Source: Mycobacterium sp. Aquia_213
GTDB taxonomy: Bacteria > Actinomycetota > Actinomycetes > Mycobacteriales > Mycobacteriaceae
Reading direction: 5' to 3'
DNA length: 64,000 nucleotides
NCBI RefSeq assembly: GCF_026625985.1
Contig: NZ_CP113116.1
Coordinates: 930,001 to 994,000 of the forward strand
Shown here: positions 41,340-50,324 of the stretch, one piece after another
How positions within the stretch are numbered: position 1 is the first letter of the stretch
Layout of the letters: each line of letters starts with the position of its first letter
Translations under genes and position numbers: made by a program
Notes under the pieces: generated by a model
The model's input: only the letters and a program-made list of their open reading frames with translations
Database searches by the model: none
Told to the model about the DNA's origin: nothing

Positions 41340-42423
41340 CGATCGCGCTCATCGGGCGGTCGGGCTGGATGAAGTTCGGGTCGTTGATACCGTGGCCGGC
41401 GGGCTTGGCCCACATCGCGGTGCGCCAGGCCGCCTCGATCGCGTCGTCGGTCGCACCGCCGCGCAGCAGGCTTCGCAGGTCGGTCTCGTCGGCGGAGAAC
41501 AGGCAACTGCGGATCTGGCCGTCGGCCGTCAGTCGGGTGCGGTCGCAGGTCCCGCAGAAGGCGTGCGACACCGAAGCGATGACGCCGAATTTTCCGGCCG
41601 GCGTATCCGGGCCGGTGTCCACCAGCCAAAGCTCGGCGGGCGCCGAACCGCGCGGCGTCGGATCCGGAAGCAACCGGAAGTGCGGTCGCAGCGCCGCCAG
41701 CACGTCGTCGGCCGTGAGCGCGGCCTCTCGGCGCCACTGGTGCCCGGCGTCCAGCGGCATCTGCTCGATGATGCGCAACTGGTAGCCGTGTTCGAGGCAG
41801 AACCCCAGCAGCTCAACGACATCCTCGCGGCCGGTGGCGGGATCCAGCACCGCGTTCACTTTGACCGGCGCCAGCCCGGCAGCCGCGGCGGCGGCCAGGC
41901 CGGCCAGCACGTCAGCGAGCCGGTCGCGGCGCGTGATGGCCGCGAAGCGATCCCGGTTCACGCTGTCCAGCGAGATGTTGACCCGGTCCAGCCCGGCCGC
42001 GGCCAGCCCGGCCGCCCGTCGTGCGAGCCCGACAGCGTTGGTGGTCAGCGAGATCTCGGGGCGGGGACGCAATCCGGCCGCCGCCGCGACCACCTCTTCG
42101 AGGTGGCGGGACAACAGCGGCTCACCGCCGGTGAACCGCACGCTGGTGACGCCGAGCCGGGTCACGGCGATGTGCATCAGCCTGGCCAGCTCCTCGGGCC
42201 GCAGCAACTGCTCGCCGGGCAGCCAGTCGAGGCCTTCGGCCGGCATGCAGTAACTGCAGCGCAGGTTGCATCGATCGGTCAGCGACACGCGCAGATCGGT
42301 CGCGGCCCGGCCGTAGGTGTCGAGCAGCGGGCCGTCCGTTGGCATTCCGGCGACAAGTGGGCCGCCGGCCGCGCCGCTCGTCAGGCTCGGCACCGCGGGC
42401 ACACCCAGTGCGGTCAACGTCAT
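41332..42423 (-). CDS. moaA: GTP 3',8-cyclase MoaA
   Basis: 363-residue radical SAM enzyme. The first cluster is DRCNLRCSYCMPAEG (CxxxCxxC) at about 50-58, SAM/strand motifs include VRFTGGEPLLSRHL, and the C-terminal cluster is CGTCDRTRLTADGQIRSC. The protein ends in the essential Gly-Gly (AIGG). Catalyses the first step of molybdenum cofactor synthesis from GTP. ATG at 42423 overlapping the upstream stop (ATGA); a longer open frame over the upstream gene is rejected. Orthologue of Rv0869c. Confidence 0.95.
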   Translation of the reverse strand: MTLTALGVPAVPSLTSGAAGGPLVAGMPTDGPLLDTYGRAATDLRVSLTDRCNLRCSYCMPAEGLDWLPGEQLLRPEELARLMHIAVTRLGVTSVRFTGGEPLLSRHLEEVVAAAAGLRPRPEISLTTNAVGLARRAAGLAAAGLDRVNISLDSVNRDRFAAITRRDRLADVLAGLAAAAAAGLAPVKVNAVLDPATGREDVVELLGFCLEHGYQLRIIEQMPLDAGHQWRREAALTADDVLAALRPHFRLLPDPTPRGSAPAELWLVDTGPDTPAGKFGVIASVSHAFCGTCDRTRLTADGQIRSCLFSADETDLRSLLRGGATDDAIEAAWRTAMWAKPAGHGINDPNFIQPDRPMSAIGG

Positions 42424-42824
42424 GCGGGCACCCGCGCCAACGCGCCCGTCGACCCGACCGGAACGATCTCCTTGCCGAGCGGCATCAGCGACACCGGGAT
42501 CAGTTTGAGGTTGGCCAGTGCCAGCGGGATACCGATGATCGTCACCGCCATGGCCGCCGCGCTCACCAAATGACCGATCGCCAACCAGATGCCGAACAGC
42601 AGTACCCAGATGACATTTCCGATCAGCGCTCCGGCCCCGGCGGTCGGCTTGTCGACGATCGTCCGGCCGAATGGCCACAACGTGTAGGAGGCGATGCGCA
42701 GCGCAGCAAACCCGAACGGAATCGTAATGATGAGCAAGAAGCTGATGAGCGCCGCAACGAAGTATCCGACGGCCATCCAGAGGCCGCCGAATACTAGCCA
42801 GATGATGTTCAGAATCAGGCGCAT
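42420..42824 (-). CDS. YccF/DUF307 family inner membrane protein
   Basis: 134 residues with four hydrophobic segments arranged as two YccF repeats (IIWLVFGGLWMAVGYFVAAL and VIWVLLFGIWLAIGHLVSAA), each followed by an FG/IP-rich loop. GGAGGAG lies directly before the ATG at 42824. It heads the leftward moaA-moaD operon by an ATGA overlap. Function unknown. Orthologue of Rv0870c. Confidence 0.9.
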   Translation of the reverse strand: MRLILNIIWLVFGGLWMAVGYFVAALISFLLIITIPFGFAALRIASYTLWPFGRTIVDKPTAGAGALIGNVIWVLLFGIWLAIGHLVSAAAMAVTIIGIPLALANLKLIPVSLMPLGKEIVPVGSTGALARVPA

Positions 42825-42989
42825 ATCTCCTCCAGCAGTACTGCCAGCGTAGCGAGTCACGGGGAAACGGGGGTGCTGGCCCGGCAACCACCCGAGTAGG
42901 ATCTGAATCCGCATCGCGTCCTGCACAAGCGGGACGCTTCTTGTGTTGTCCATTCCTAGTTATCTCCGTCAGACAAGCAGGTGAGACCA

Positions 42990-43400
42990 GTGCCGACCGG
43001 CAAGGTTAAGTGGTACGACGCCGAAAAGGGGTTCGGCTTCCTATCGCAGGAAGAAGGCGAGGACGTCTACGTCCGGTCGTCGGCGTTGCCCGAGGGCGTT
43101 GAGGGGCTGAAGACGGGGCAGAAGGTCGAATTCGGCTTGGCTTCTGGCCGCCGCGGACCGCAGGCGTTGAGTGTCAAGCTGATCGACCCGCCGCCCACCC
43201 TTGCCAAGACCCGGCGCGAGGCACCCGCTGTCGACCACAAGCACAGTCCCGATGAGCTGCACGGCATGGTCGAGGACATGATCACGCTGCTCGAGGGCAC
43301 CGTCCAGCCCGAGCTGCGCAAGGGGCGTTACCCCGATCGCAAGGTGGCTCGCCGTGTCTCCGAGGTGGTCAAGGCCGTGGCCCGGGAGCTCGACGCCTAA
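42990..43400 (+). CDS. cspB: cold-shock-domain protein CspB
   Basis: 136 residues: an N-terminal cold-shock domain (GKVKWYDAEKGFGFLSQEEGEDVYVRSSAL, with RNP1-like KGFGF and RNP2-like DVYV) plus a 65-residue C-terminal extension characteristic of this actinobacterial subgroup. The GTG at 42990 is preferred over one at 42981 because the CSD then begins with PTGKVKW. The leader contains a hairpin with GCGTCC/GGACGC arms at 42916-42937. Probably an RNA-binding regulator. Orthologue of Rv0871. Confidence 0.93.
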   Translation: MPTGKVKWYDAEKGFGFLSQEEGEDVYVRSSALPEGVEGLKTGQKVEFGLASGRRGPQALSVKLIDPPPTLAKTRREAPAVDHKHSPDELHGMVEDMITLLEGTVQPELRKGRYPDRKVARRVSEVVKAVARELDA

Positions 43401-43421
43401 CTGCCCGCCGTTTGGCACAGG

Positions 43422-43448
43422 GAGTACCGCGTCCCAGTTTGGGTACTC
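43422..43448. promoter_or_regulatory. inverted repeat between cspB and fadE10
   Basis: GAGTACC (43422-43428) and GGTACTC (43442-43448) are perfect 7-bp arms around 13 bases, 36 bases before the fadE10 ATG. It may be an operator for fadE10 or the end of the cspB transcript. There is no T-run, so an operator is slightly favoured. Confidence 0.45.
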
Positions 43449-43483
43449 ACTCCTCGCGACAGTCGTGTAGCGAGGAGGCTGCG

Positions 43484-45439
43484 ATGGCACAGCAAGCGCA
43501 GGTCAGCGAGGAACAAGCGAGAGCTCTCGCCGAAGAGTCCCGCGAAAGTGGTTGGGATAAACCGTCCTTCGCCAAGGAGTTGTTTCTCGGCCATTTCCCG
43601 TTGGAGCTGATACATCCGTTCCCGAAACCGGCTGATGCCGACGAGGCGCGCACCCGGGAGTTTCTCGCCCGGCTTCGGGAATTCCTGAACACCGTCGACG
43701 GCAGTGTCATCGAGCGCGACGCACAGATCCCCGACGAATACGTCAAGGGCTTAGCCGAATTGGGCTGCTTCGGCATGAAGATTCCGTCCGAATACGGCGG
43801 GCTGAATATGTCGCAAGTCGCCTACAACCGGGCATTGATGATGATTTCGTCGGTTCACCCCAGCCTTGGCGCGCTGTTGTCGGCGCATCAATCGATCGGG
43901 GTCCCCGAGCCGCTGAAGCTTGCCGGCACCGACGAGCAGAAGCGGAAGTTCTTGCCGCGGTGTGCAGCCGGCGCGATATCGGCCTTTCTGCTCACCGAGC
44001 CGGACGTGGGTTCGGACCCCGCGCGGCTGGCCTGCACGGCGACGCCGGTCGACGATGGGCAGGCCTACGAACTCGAGGGCGTGAAGCTGTGGACCACCAA
44101 CGGTGTGGTCGCCGAACTGCTCGTGGTGATGGCCCGGGTACCCAAGAGCGACGGGCACCGCGGCGGCATCAGCGCCTTCGTGGTCGAAGCGGATTCGCCC
44201 GGGATCACCGTGGAGCGGCGCAACAAGTTCATGGGACTGCGCGGCATCGAAAACGGTGTGACCCGGCTGCACGCCGTCCGGGTGCCCGCCGAGAACCTGG
44301 TCGGCCGGGAAGGTGACGGCCTGAAGATCGCGCTGACCACGCTCAACGCCGGGCGGTTGTCGATTCCCGCGAATGCGACGGGATCGTCGAAGTGGGCGCT
44401 GAAGATCGCTCGCGAATGGTCCGGCGAGCGGGTGCAATGGGGCAAGCCGTTGGCCAAACATGAAGCGGTGGCGCATAAGATCTCGTTCATCGCGGCCACC
44501 AACTATGCGCTGGACGCCGTGCTCGAACTGTCTGCTCAGATGGCCGACGAAGGGCGCAACGACATCCGCATCGAGGCGGCGCTGGCCAAGTTGTGGTCCA
44601 GCGAAATGGCTTGCGTCATCGCCGATGAGCTGGTGCAGATCCGCGGTGGCCGTGGCTATGAAACCGCGGAATCGCTGGCCGCGCGCGGCGAGCGCGCGGT
44701 GCCGGCCGAGCAGGCGGTACGCGACCTGCGGATCAACCGCATCTTCGAAGGATCGAGCGAGATCATGCGGCTGCTGATCGCCCGCGAAGCCGTCGATGCG
44801 CACTTGAGCGCCGCCGGCGACCTCGCGAAACCCGACACGGGGTTGCGGGAGAAGGCCGCCGCGGCGGTCGGCGCCAGCGGCTTCTATGCAAAGTGGTTGC
44901 CGCAGCTGGTTTTTGGTGAAGGACAACGGCCAAGGGCATACAGCGAGTTCGGTCCGCTGGCGTCACACCTGCGGTTCATCGAACGCTCTACCCGCAAACT
45001 GGCCCGCAACACCTTCTACGGGATGGCGCGCTGGCAGACCAAGCTCGAGCAAAAGCAGGGCTTTCTGGGGCGCATCGTCGATATCGGTGCCGAGCTGTTC
45101 GCGATGTCGGCCGCGTGTGTGCGTGCCGAGGGGCAGCGCGAGGCGGATCCGGCTCTGGGACAACAGGCTTACGAGCTGGCCGAAACGTTCTGCCAACAAG
45201 CGATCTTGCGGGTCGAGGCCCTGTTCGATGCGCTGTGGGCCAACACCGACAGCAGCGATGTGCAGCTCACCCACGAGGTGTTGCAGGGACGGTACAGCTG
45301 GCTGGAGGACGGGATCGTCGATCAGTCCGACGGCACCGGGCCGTGGATCTCGCACTGGGAAGCCGGTGCGTCGACCGAGGAAAACCTGGCTCGGAGGTTT
45401 CTGACGGTATCTGCGTCGACGGGGTCAAGCTCGAAGTAG
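43484..45439 (+). CDS. fadE10: acyl-CoA dehydrogenase FadE10
   Basis: 651 residues, longer than typical acyl-CoA dehydrogenases because of an extra C-terminal helical domain (about 440-650). FAD-binding segments are AFLLTEPDVGSDPA and VKLWTTNGVVAELLVVMARV; RIEAALAKLWSSEMACVIADELVQIRGGRGYE and NRIFEGSSEIMRLLIARE end the catalytic core. Oxidises acyl-CoA to enoyl-CoA. ATG with GAGGAGG five bases before. Orthologue of Rv0873; the PE_PGRS gene adjacent to it in M. tuberculosis is absent here. Confidence 0.94.
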   Translation: MAQQAQVSEEQARALAEESRESGWDKPSFAKELFLGHFPLELIHPFPKPADADEARTREFLARLREFLNTVDGSVIERDAQIPDEYVKGLAELGCFGMKIPSEYGGLNMSQVAYNRALMMISSVHPSLGALLSAHQSIGVPEPLKLAGTDEQKRKFLPRCAAGAISAFLLTEPDVGSDPARLACTATPVDDGQAYELEGVKLWTTNGVVAELLVVMARVPKSDGHRGGISAFVVEADSPGITVERRNKFMGLRGIENGVTRLHAVRVPAENLVGREGDGLKIALTTLNAGRLSIPANATGSSKWALKIAREWSGERVQWGKPLAKHEAVAHKISFIAATNYALDAVLELSAQMADEGRNDIRIEAALAKLWSSEMACVIADELVQIRGGRGYETAESLAARGERAVPAEQAVRDLRINRIFEGSSEIMRLLIAREAVDAHLSAAGDLAKPDTGLREKAAAAVGASGFYAKWLPQLVFGEGQRPRAYSEFGPLASHLRFIERSTRKLARNTFYGMARWQTKLEQKQGFLGRIVDIGAELFAMSAACVRAEGQREADPALGQQAYELAETFCQQAILRVEALFDALWANTDSSDVQLTHEVLQGRYSWLEDGIVDQSDGTGPWISHWEAGASTEENLARRFLTVSASTGSSSK

Positions 45440-45452
45440 CAGAATCGTCAGC

Positions 45453-46457
45453 ATGTCCACCTATGTCGCCGGTGCGGGCGAATTCACCCGTGACACCAAC
45501 TACATCACCACCCGCATCACCGCCGACGGACGCGACGGCTATGCCGTCGAACCGGGGCGGTATCGGCTCGTCGTCGCTCGCGCCTGCCCGTGGGCGAACC
45601 GCGCAATCATCGTCCGCCGGTTGCTGGGCCTGGAAGATGCTCTCTCCATTGGGTTTTGCGGCCCCACCCACGACCAGCGCAGCTGGACGTTCGACCTCGA
45701 CCCGGGTGGCGTCGACCCGGTTCTGAAGATCCCGCGGCTACAAGACGCCTACTTCAAACGCTTCCCCGATTACCCCAAAGGGATCACCGTCCCGGCGATC
45801 GTCGACGTCGGAACCGGCGCCGTCGTCACCAACGATTTCGCGCAGATGACCCTGGACTTGTCCACGGAGTGGACCGCCTACCATCGCGATGGTGCGCCCG
45901 AGCTGTACCCCGAGCGGCTGCGCGCCGAGATCGACGAGGTCAGCAAGAGGATCTACACCGAGATCAACAACGGGGTGTACCGGTGCGGTTTCGCCGGCTC
46001 GCAGGACGCCTACGACGCCGCCTATGGCCGGCTGTTCACCGCGCTGGACTGGGTGAGCGATCGGCTGACCAACCAGCGATACCTGTTGGGCGACACCATC
46101 ACCGAGGCCGACGTGCGACTGTTCACCACGCTGGCCCGTTTCGACCCGGTCTATCACGGGCACTTCAAATGCAACCGCAGCAAGCTGAGCGAGATGCCGG
46201 TGTTGTGGGCCTACGCGCGTGACCTGTTCCAGACGCCGGGCTTCGGGGACACCGTCGACTTCGTCCAGATCAAACAGCACTATTACATCGTGCATGCCGA
46301 TATCAATCCGACCCGTATCGTGCCCAAGGGGCCGGATCTGGCCAACTGGCTTACCGAACACGGACGGGAATCGTTGGGGGGCAAGCCGTTCGGCGACGGA
46401 ACGCCACCCGGGCCACCGGTTGACGGCGAGCGAGTGCCGGCCGGCCACGGTGCATAA
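45453..46457 (+). CDS. glutathionyl-hydroquinone reductase-like (Xi-class S-transferase) protein
   Basis: 334 residues. The catalytic Cys lies in RLVVARACPWANRAIIV at about 46, with WTFDLDPGGVDPVLKIP and KGITVPAIVDVGTGAVVTNDF forming the thioredoxin-like part. A helical C-terminal domain contains NNGVYRCGFAGSQDAYDAAY and ITEADVRLFTTLARFDPVYH. Family members reduce thiol conjugates of hydroquinones; mycobacteria lack glutathione, so mycothiol is the likely partner (inference). CAGAAT seven bases before the ATG suggests leaderless expression. Not in the M. tuberculosis block at this position. Confidence 0.88.
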   Translation: MSTYVAGAGEFTRDTNYITTRITADGRDGYAVEPGRYRLVVARACPWANRAIIVRRLLGLEDALSIGFCGPTHDQRSWTFDLDPGGVDPVLKIPRLQDAYFKRFPDYPKGITVPAIVDVGTGAVVTNDFAQMTLDLSTEWTAYHRDGAPELYPERLRAEIDEVSKRIYTEINNGVYRCGFAGSQDAYDAAYGRLFTALDWVSDRLTNQRYLLGDTITEADVRLFTTLARFDPVYHGHFKCNRSKLSEMPVLWAYARDLFQTPGFGDTVDFVQIKQHYYIVHADINPTRIVPKGPDLANWLTEHGRESLGGKPFGDGTPPGPPVDGERVPAGHGA

Positions 46458-46499
46458 CCGCGAACGGACCGACGCACACAGGGACGTTTGCGGCTTCGA

Positions 46500-49379
46500 T
46501 TACTTGACCGGTGCCGGCCAGGGCGAGGGGACTGGGCGTTGCCGGACTCGTTGCGGCCACCAGAACCACTTGCCCAAAAGCGCGGCAATGGATGGCGTCA
46601 TCAGCGACCGGACGATCAGGGTGTCGAAGAGCAGGCCCATGCCGATGGTGGTACCCACCTGGCCCATGATGGTCAGCTCGCTAACTGCCATGGCCATCAT
46701 CGTGAAAGCGAAGACCAGCCCCGCCGAGGTGACGACCGAGCCGGTGCCGCCCATCGACCGGATGATGCCGGTGTTCAGACCGGCATGGATCTCTTCTTTG
46801 AACCGGGCCACCAGCAGCAGGTTGTAGTCGGCGCCGACGGCCAGCAGGATGATGACCGACATCGCCAGCACCATCCAGTGCAGCTCGATGCCGATGATGT
46901 GCTGCCAGATCAGCACGGACAACCCGAACGACGCACCCAGCGAAATCAAGACCGTTCCCACGATGACCGCCGAGGCCACCACACCTCGGGTGATGATCAG
47001 CATGATGATGAAAATCAGACAGAGCGAAGCGATTCCGGCGATCAACAGGTCGTAGGTATTGCCGTCCCTAAGGTCGCTATAGATCGACGCGGTGCCCGCG
47101 AGGTAGATCCTGGAGCCTTCCAACGGCGTGCCCTTGAGTGCTTCGTACGCGGCCTGCCGGATAGCTGGGATGTGCGAAATGCCATCGACTGACATCGGAT
47201 CGCCATCATGGCTGATGATGAATCGCACCGCATGGCCGTCGGGTGAGATGAAATTCTTCATGCCCTTTTTGAACTCGGCATTGCTGAAGGCTTCCGGGGG
47301 CAGGTAGAACGAGTCGTCGTTCTTGGACGCGTCGAACGCCTTGCCCATCGCGTTGGAGTTCTTCTGCGCCTCGTTCTGCTGATCGAATAGACCTTTCTGC
47401 GTCGAATACATGGTCAGCATCGTGACTTTCATGGCCTTCATGTTTTCCAGCATTGCTGGCATCAGCGCCACCATCTGAGGCATCAAAGTGTCGAGGTGAT
47501 CCATGACGGGCAGCAGGCTCTGGATGTCATCCGTCGTCGTGTCGACACCGTCGAACAGGTCGAAGACGGATCGTAACGAGTAGCACACCGGGATGTCGAA
47601 GCAGTGCTTTTCCCAGTAGAAGTAGTTGCGAATCGGTCGGAAGAAATCTTCGAAATCGGCCATGTGGTCCCGTAATTCAGAAACATCCAGGGTCATCGCA
47701 TGCATCTTGGCGACCATCTGGTGCATATCGTTGGCCATCTTCGCGGTGATGTCTGACATCTTTTGCATGCTGTCGATAGTCGTCTGCATCATGTCGGCCT
47801 GTTTGAGCATGTCGGCCATCTGGTCTTCTTGGTACTTCTGATTCATCTGCTGGCTGACGCCCTGCATGCTGATCAGGAACGGGATCGAGGTGTGCGCAAT
47901 CGGTCTGCCGTCGGGGCGGGTGATCGCTTGCACGCGACCGACTCCCGGTACCCGGAAGATCGTCTTGGCGATCTTGTCGATGACCAGGAAGTCCGCGGAG
48001 TTGCGCAGATCGTGATCACTCTCGATCATCAGCATTTCGGGGTTCATCCGCGCCTGCGAGAAGTGCCGATCGGCCGCCGCGTATCCCTCGTTGGCGGGTA
48101 GGTCGGTGGGCAGATAGGCGCGGTCGTTGTAGTTGGTGCGGTACCCGGGCAACGTCAGCAAGCCGACCAGCGCCACAGCGATCGTCATGACCAGGATGGG
48201 ACCGGGCCAGCGCACCACGAATGTGCCGATCTTGCGCCACATCCGAATACGTTGTGTCCGCCTGGGTTCCAGCGTCTTGCCGAAACGCGTCACCACCGAG
48301 ATCACCGCAGGGCCCAGCGTCAAGGCGGCGGCCACCACGACCACCATGCCGATGGCCAACGGGATACCCAACGTCTGGAAATACGGCAGGTTGGTGAAGT
48401 GCAGGCAGAACGTCGCGCCGGCAATCGTCAGGCCCGAACCGAGCACCACGTGTGCGGTGCCGTGAAACATGTCGTAATAGGCGTCTTCTCGGGAGAAACC
48501 CCTACCCCGGGCTTCCTGATACCGGCCGATCAAGAAGATCGCATAGTCAGTGGCCGCCGCGATCCCCAACGTGACGACCAGGCTCGTCGCGAACGTCGAG
48601 AGCCCAATGATCTTGTAGTAGCCCAGGAATGCCACCGTCCCGCGCGCGGCCGACAGCTCCAACACCACCATCACCAGCGTCAGCAACACCGTGACGATCG
48701 AGCGATACACCAACAGCAGCACGGTAATAATCACGGTGAAGATGCACAGCGTGATGACCTTCAGGCTGCGGTCACCGGCCACGCGCTGGTCGGCCGATAG
48801 CGCCGCGGGCCCGGTGACGTAGACCTTCACCCCGTTGGGCGGGGCCGCACTCTTGACGATGCTTTGGACGGACTCGACGGAGTCGTTGGCCAAAGCTTCG
48901 CCCTGGTTGCCGACCAGACTCAACTGCACATAAGCGGCCTTGCCGTCGTTACTTTGCGCGCCCGCCCCGGTCAGCGGGTCGCTCCACATGTCTTGAACGT
49001 GCTCAACATGTTTGGTGTCGGCGTCGAGCTTCTTGACCATCTGGTCGTAGTACGCGTGGGCATCGGCCCCGAGCGGCTGCTGCCCCTCCAGAACGATCGT
49101 CACCGAGCTGTTGGACTTGTACTCGTCAAACGCCACGCCCATGAGCTTGCTCGCGACCACCGATCGCATGCCGTCAGGCGCCATCGACACCGAACGCATT
49201 TTCCCCACCTCATCGAGGTCGGGGACGGAAGTGCCGAGCACGGCGATGAGCGCCAACCAGCCCAGGATGATCGGTACGGCGAACCTGCGGATGAACCGCG
49301 GAATCTTTTCCGGCGCGGGTTCGTACGCCGTCGGCAACCGCTCGGCTCGGTCGGTCTCGAAGCCCGTGCTCATGCTCAT
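46500..49379 (-). CDS. MmpL-family RND lipid/siderophore transporter
   Basis: 959 residues, MmpL4/MmpL5-like. There is one N-terminal helix, a periplasmic domain, then about five helices with the proton-relay region GIAAATDYAIFLIGRYQEARGRG. A second long periplasmic domain (about 430-740), rich in Met-containing coiled-coil sequence, follows, and then six helices with AVGADYNLLLVARFKEE. Exports a lipid or siderophore through the inner membrane. Its ATG overlaps the last stop of a decayed mmpS (ATGA), the classic mmpS-mmpL junction, but the partner is no longer intact. Confidence 0.93.
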   Translation of the reverse strand: MSMSTGFETDRAERLPTAYEPAPEKIPRFIRRFAVPIILGWLALIAVLGTSVPDLDEVGKMRSVSMAPDGMRSVVASKLMGVAFDEYKSNSSVTIVLEGQQPLGADAHAYYDQMVKKLDADTKHVEHVQDMWSDPLTGAGAQSNDGKAAYVQLSLVGNQGEALANDSVESVQSIVKSAAPPNGVKVYVTGPAALSADQRVAGDRSLKVITLCIFTVIITVLLLVYRSIVTVLLTLVMVVLELSAARGTVAFLGYYKIIGLSTFATSLVVTLGIAAATDYAIFLIGRYQEARGRGFSREDAYYDMFHGTAHVVLGSGLTIAGATFCLHFTNLPYFQTLGIPLAIGMVVVVAAALTLGPAVISVVTRFGKTLEPRRTQRIRMWRKIGTFVVRWPGPILVMTIAVALVGLLTLPGYRTNYNDRAYLPTDLPANEGYAAADRHFSQARMNPEMLMIESDHDLRNSADFLVIDKIAKTIFRVPGVGRVQAITRPDGRPIAHTSIPFLISMQGVSQQMNQKYQEDQMADMLKQADMMQTTIDSMQKMSDITAKMANDMHQMVAKMHAMTLDVSELRDHMADFEDFFRPIRNYFYWEKHCFDIPVCYSLRSVFDLFDGVDTTTDDIQSLLPVMDHLDTLMPQMVALMPAMLENMKAMKVTMLTMYSTQKGLFDQQNEAQKNSNAMGKAFDASKNDDSFYLPPEAFSNAEFKKGMKNFISPDGHAVRFIISHDGDPMSVDGISHIPAIRQAAYEALKGTPLEGSRIYLAGTASIYSDLRDGNTYDLLIAGIASLCLIFIIMLIITRGVVASAVIVGTVLISLGASFGLSVLIWQHIIGIELHWMVLAMSVIILLAVGADYNLLLVARFKEEIHAGLNTGIIRSMGGTGSVVTSAGLVFAFTMMAMAVSELTIMGQVGTTIGMGLLFDTLIVRSLMTPSIAALLGKWFWWPQRVRQRPVPSPWPAPVK

Positions 49380-49600
49380 TTCACCAGACCGAGGGTCAGG
49401 GCATGCACGTCGTTGCCTATTCTCCGCATTCTTGCCTTCAGCATCAATGGTGATGCCGCGACGAGGAATATTCCCGCATGGGCGTGCAAAAGCCTCATCG
49501 GCGGGTCGCTAAAGGCCCTATTGCAGAATCCTGCTGGCGAATTGCCACCCCAACAGATAGAGCAACATGGAAATCGCATACACCGCAGTCGATTCCACAG
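49376..49600 (-). pseudogene. mmpS remnant (frameshifted)
   Basis: Directly upstream of mmpL, short blocks in different frames resemble the end of MmpS proteins. VGVAIRQQDSAIG recalls the VAQG(N/D)SDSIG segment. GITIDAEGKNAEN recalls RITVDGK.RAE. NDVHALTLGLVK, ending in the stop overlapping mmpL, recalls NEVNAYTYCLVK. The blocks are in the right order but need at least two frameshifts, and no signal/membrane anchor can be joined in frame. Recognition is from memory of MmpS4/5, so moderate. A 33-codon frame, 49518-49619, with one hydrophobic stretch also crosses it. Confidence 0.55.
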
Positions 49601-49646
49601 GCCTTTGTTTCCCCGCCATGACCCCGCCTTTCCCGCGGCCACGCCA

Positions 49647-50311
49647 CTAGCCGGCCCCAAGACTGCGTGGGCGGTGAAACCGGCCGACGGTGCATCCGCC
49701 TGCATTCTCTTCGAGTCGTGCCCGTGCGGCGAAACTTACGCGAATTGGTGTGCCATCATGGCCAGCTACATTCCACGTGCTGCAGAGCGTGTCGTTGGGT
49801 GGGCAATTGATGGCCGCTGCGAGAATGCCGGCATTCCATAGGACCTGAGGGGTGTCAGTCGCCTCGTCCTCTGTCAGGTCCCACACAACAGCTCCCGGCA
49901 CCGTTCGAGGTTGCGGGCGCACATAGGGCTGACCCATCCACAGGTGGACTCCGTGGACCTGTCCATCACTCATGACGACCGGCTCAGTGCAGATAACGGC
50001 ATTATGATCCTGCGCGTTTACTACGCGGGCCTTCTTGCTTTTTGCGGTCGCGCTCAAGGTGGCCGTTGTCTCGTCAATATTTGACCTTCTTCTGAAAAAG
50101 GAAGGCAGTGGTACAAATTTGCTTAAACGGTATCCTTGCGCGACGAGGTAGGGATCAGAACCCAACATTTCGACCAGCAGCCAGTCCTGCCCCACCGAGC
50201 TGATGGTACGGGAGTTGTCTTGGCGCCGAATAAAAATGCCGACAAGTGGTCAAACCTCTGAGCCCGGTGGCGGCCAACGGGGGCCGACTTCGATAACGTC
50301 GGCGTCGACAC
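49647..50311 (-). pseudogene. Rv0874c-like (DUF5593-type) gene remnant
   Basis: From a GTG at 50311 the product starts STPTLSKSAPVGRHRAQRFD and continues to FLFGAKTTPVP. It must then change frame near 50200 to continue VGQDWLLVEMLGSDPYLVAQGYRL and ICTEPVVMSDGQVHGVHLW as far as VVWDLTEDEATDTPQVLW. After NAGI there is an abrupt jump to TLCSTWNVAGHDGTPIRVSF, and the frame ends soon after. Intact relatives are about 380 residues, so a central portion is deleted in addition to the frameshift. The position between Rv0875c-like and the fadE10 side matches Rv0874c. Confidence 0.7.
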
Positions 50312-50324
50312 CAGTTCGCCCGGC

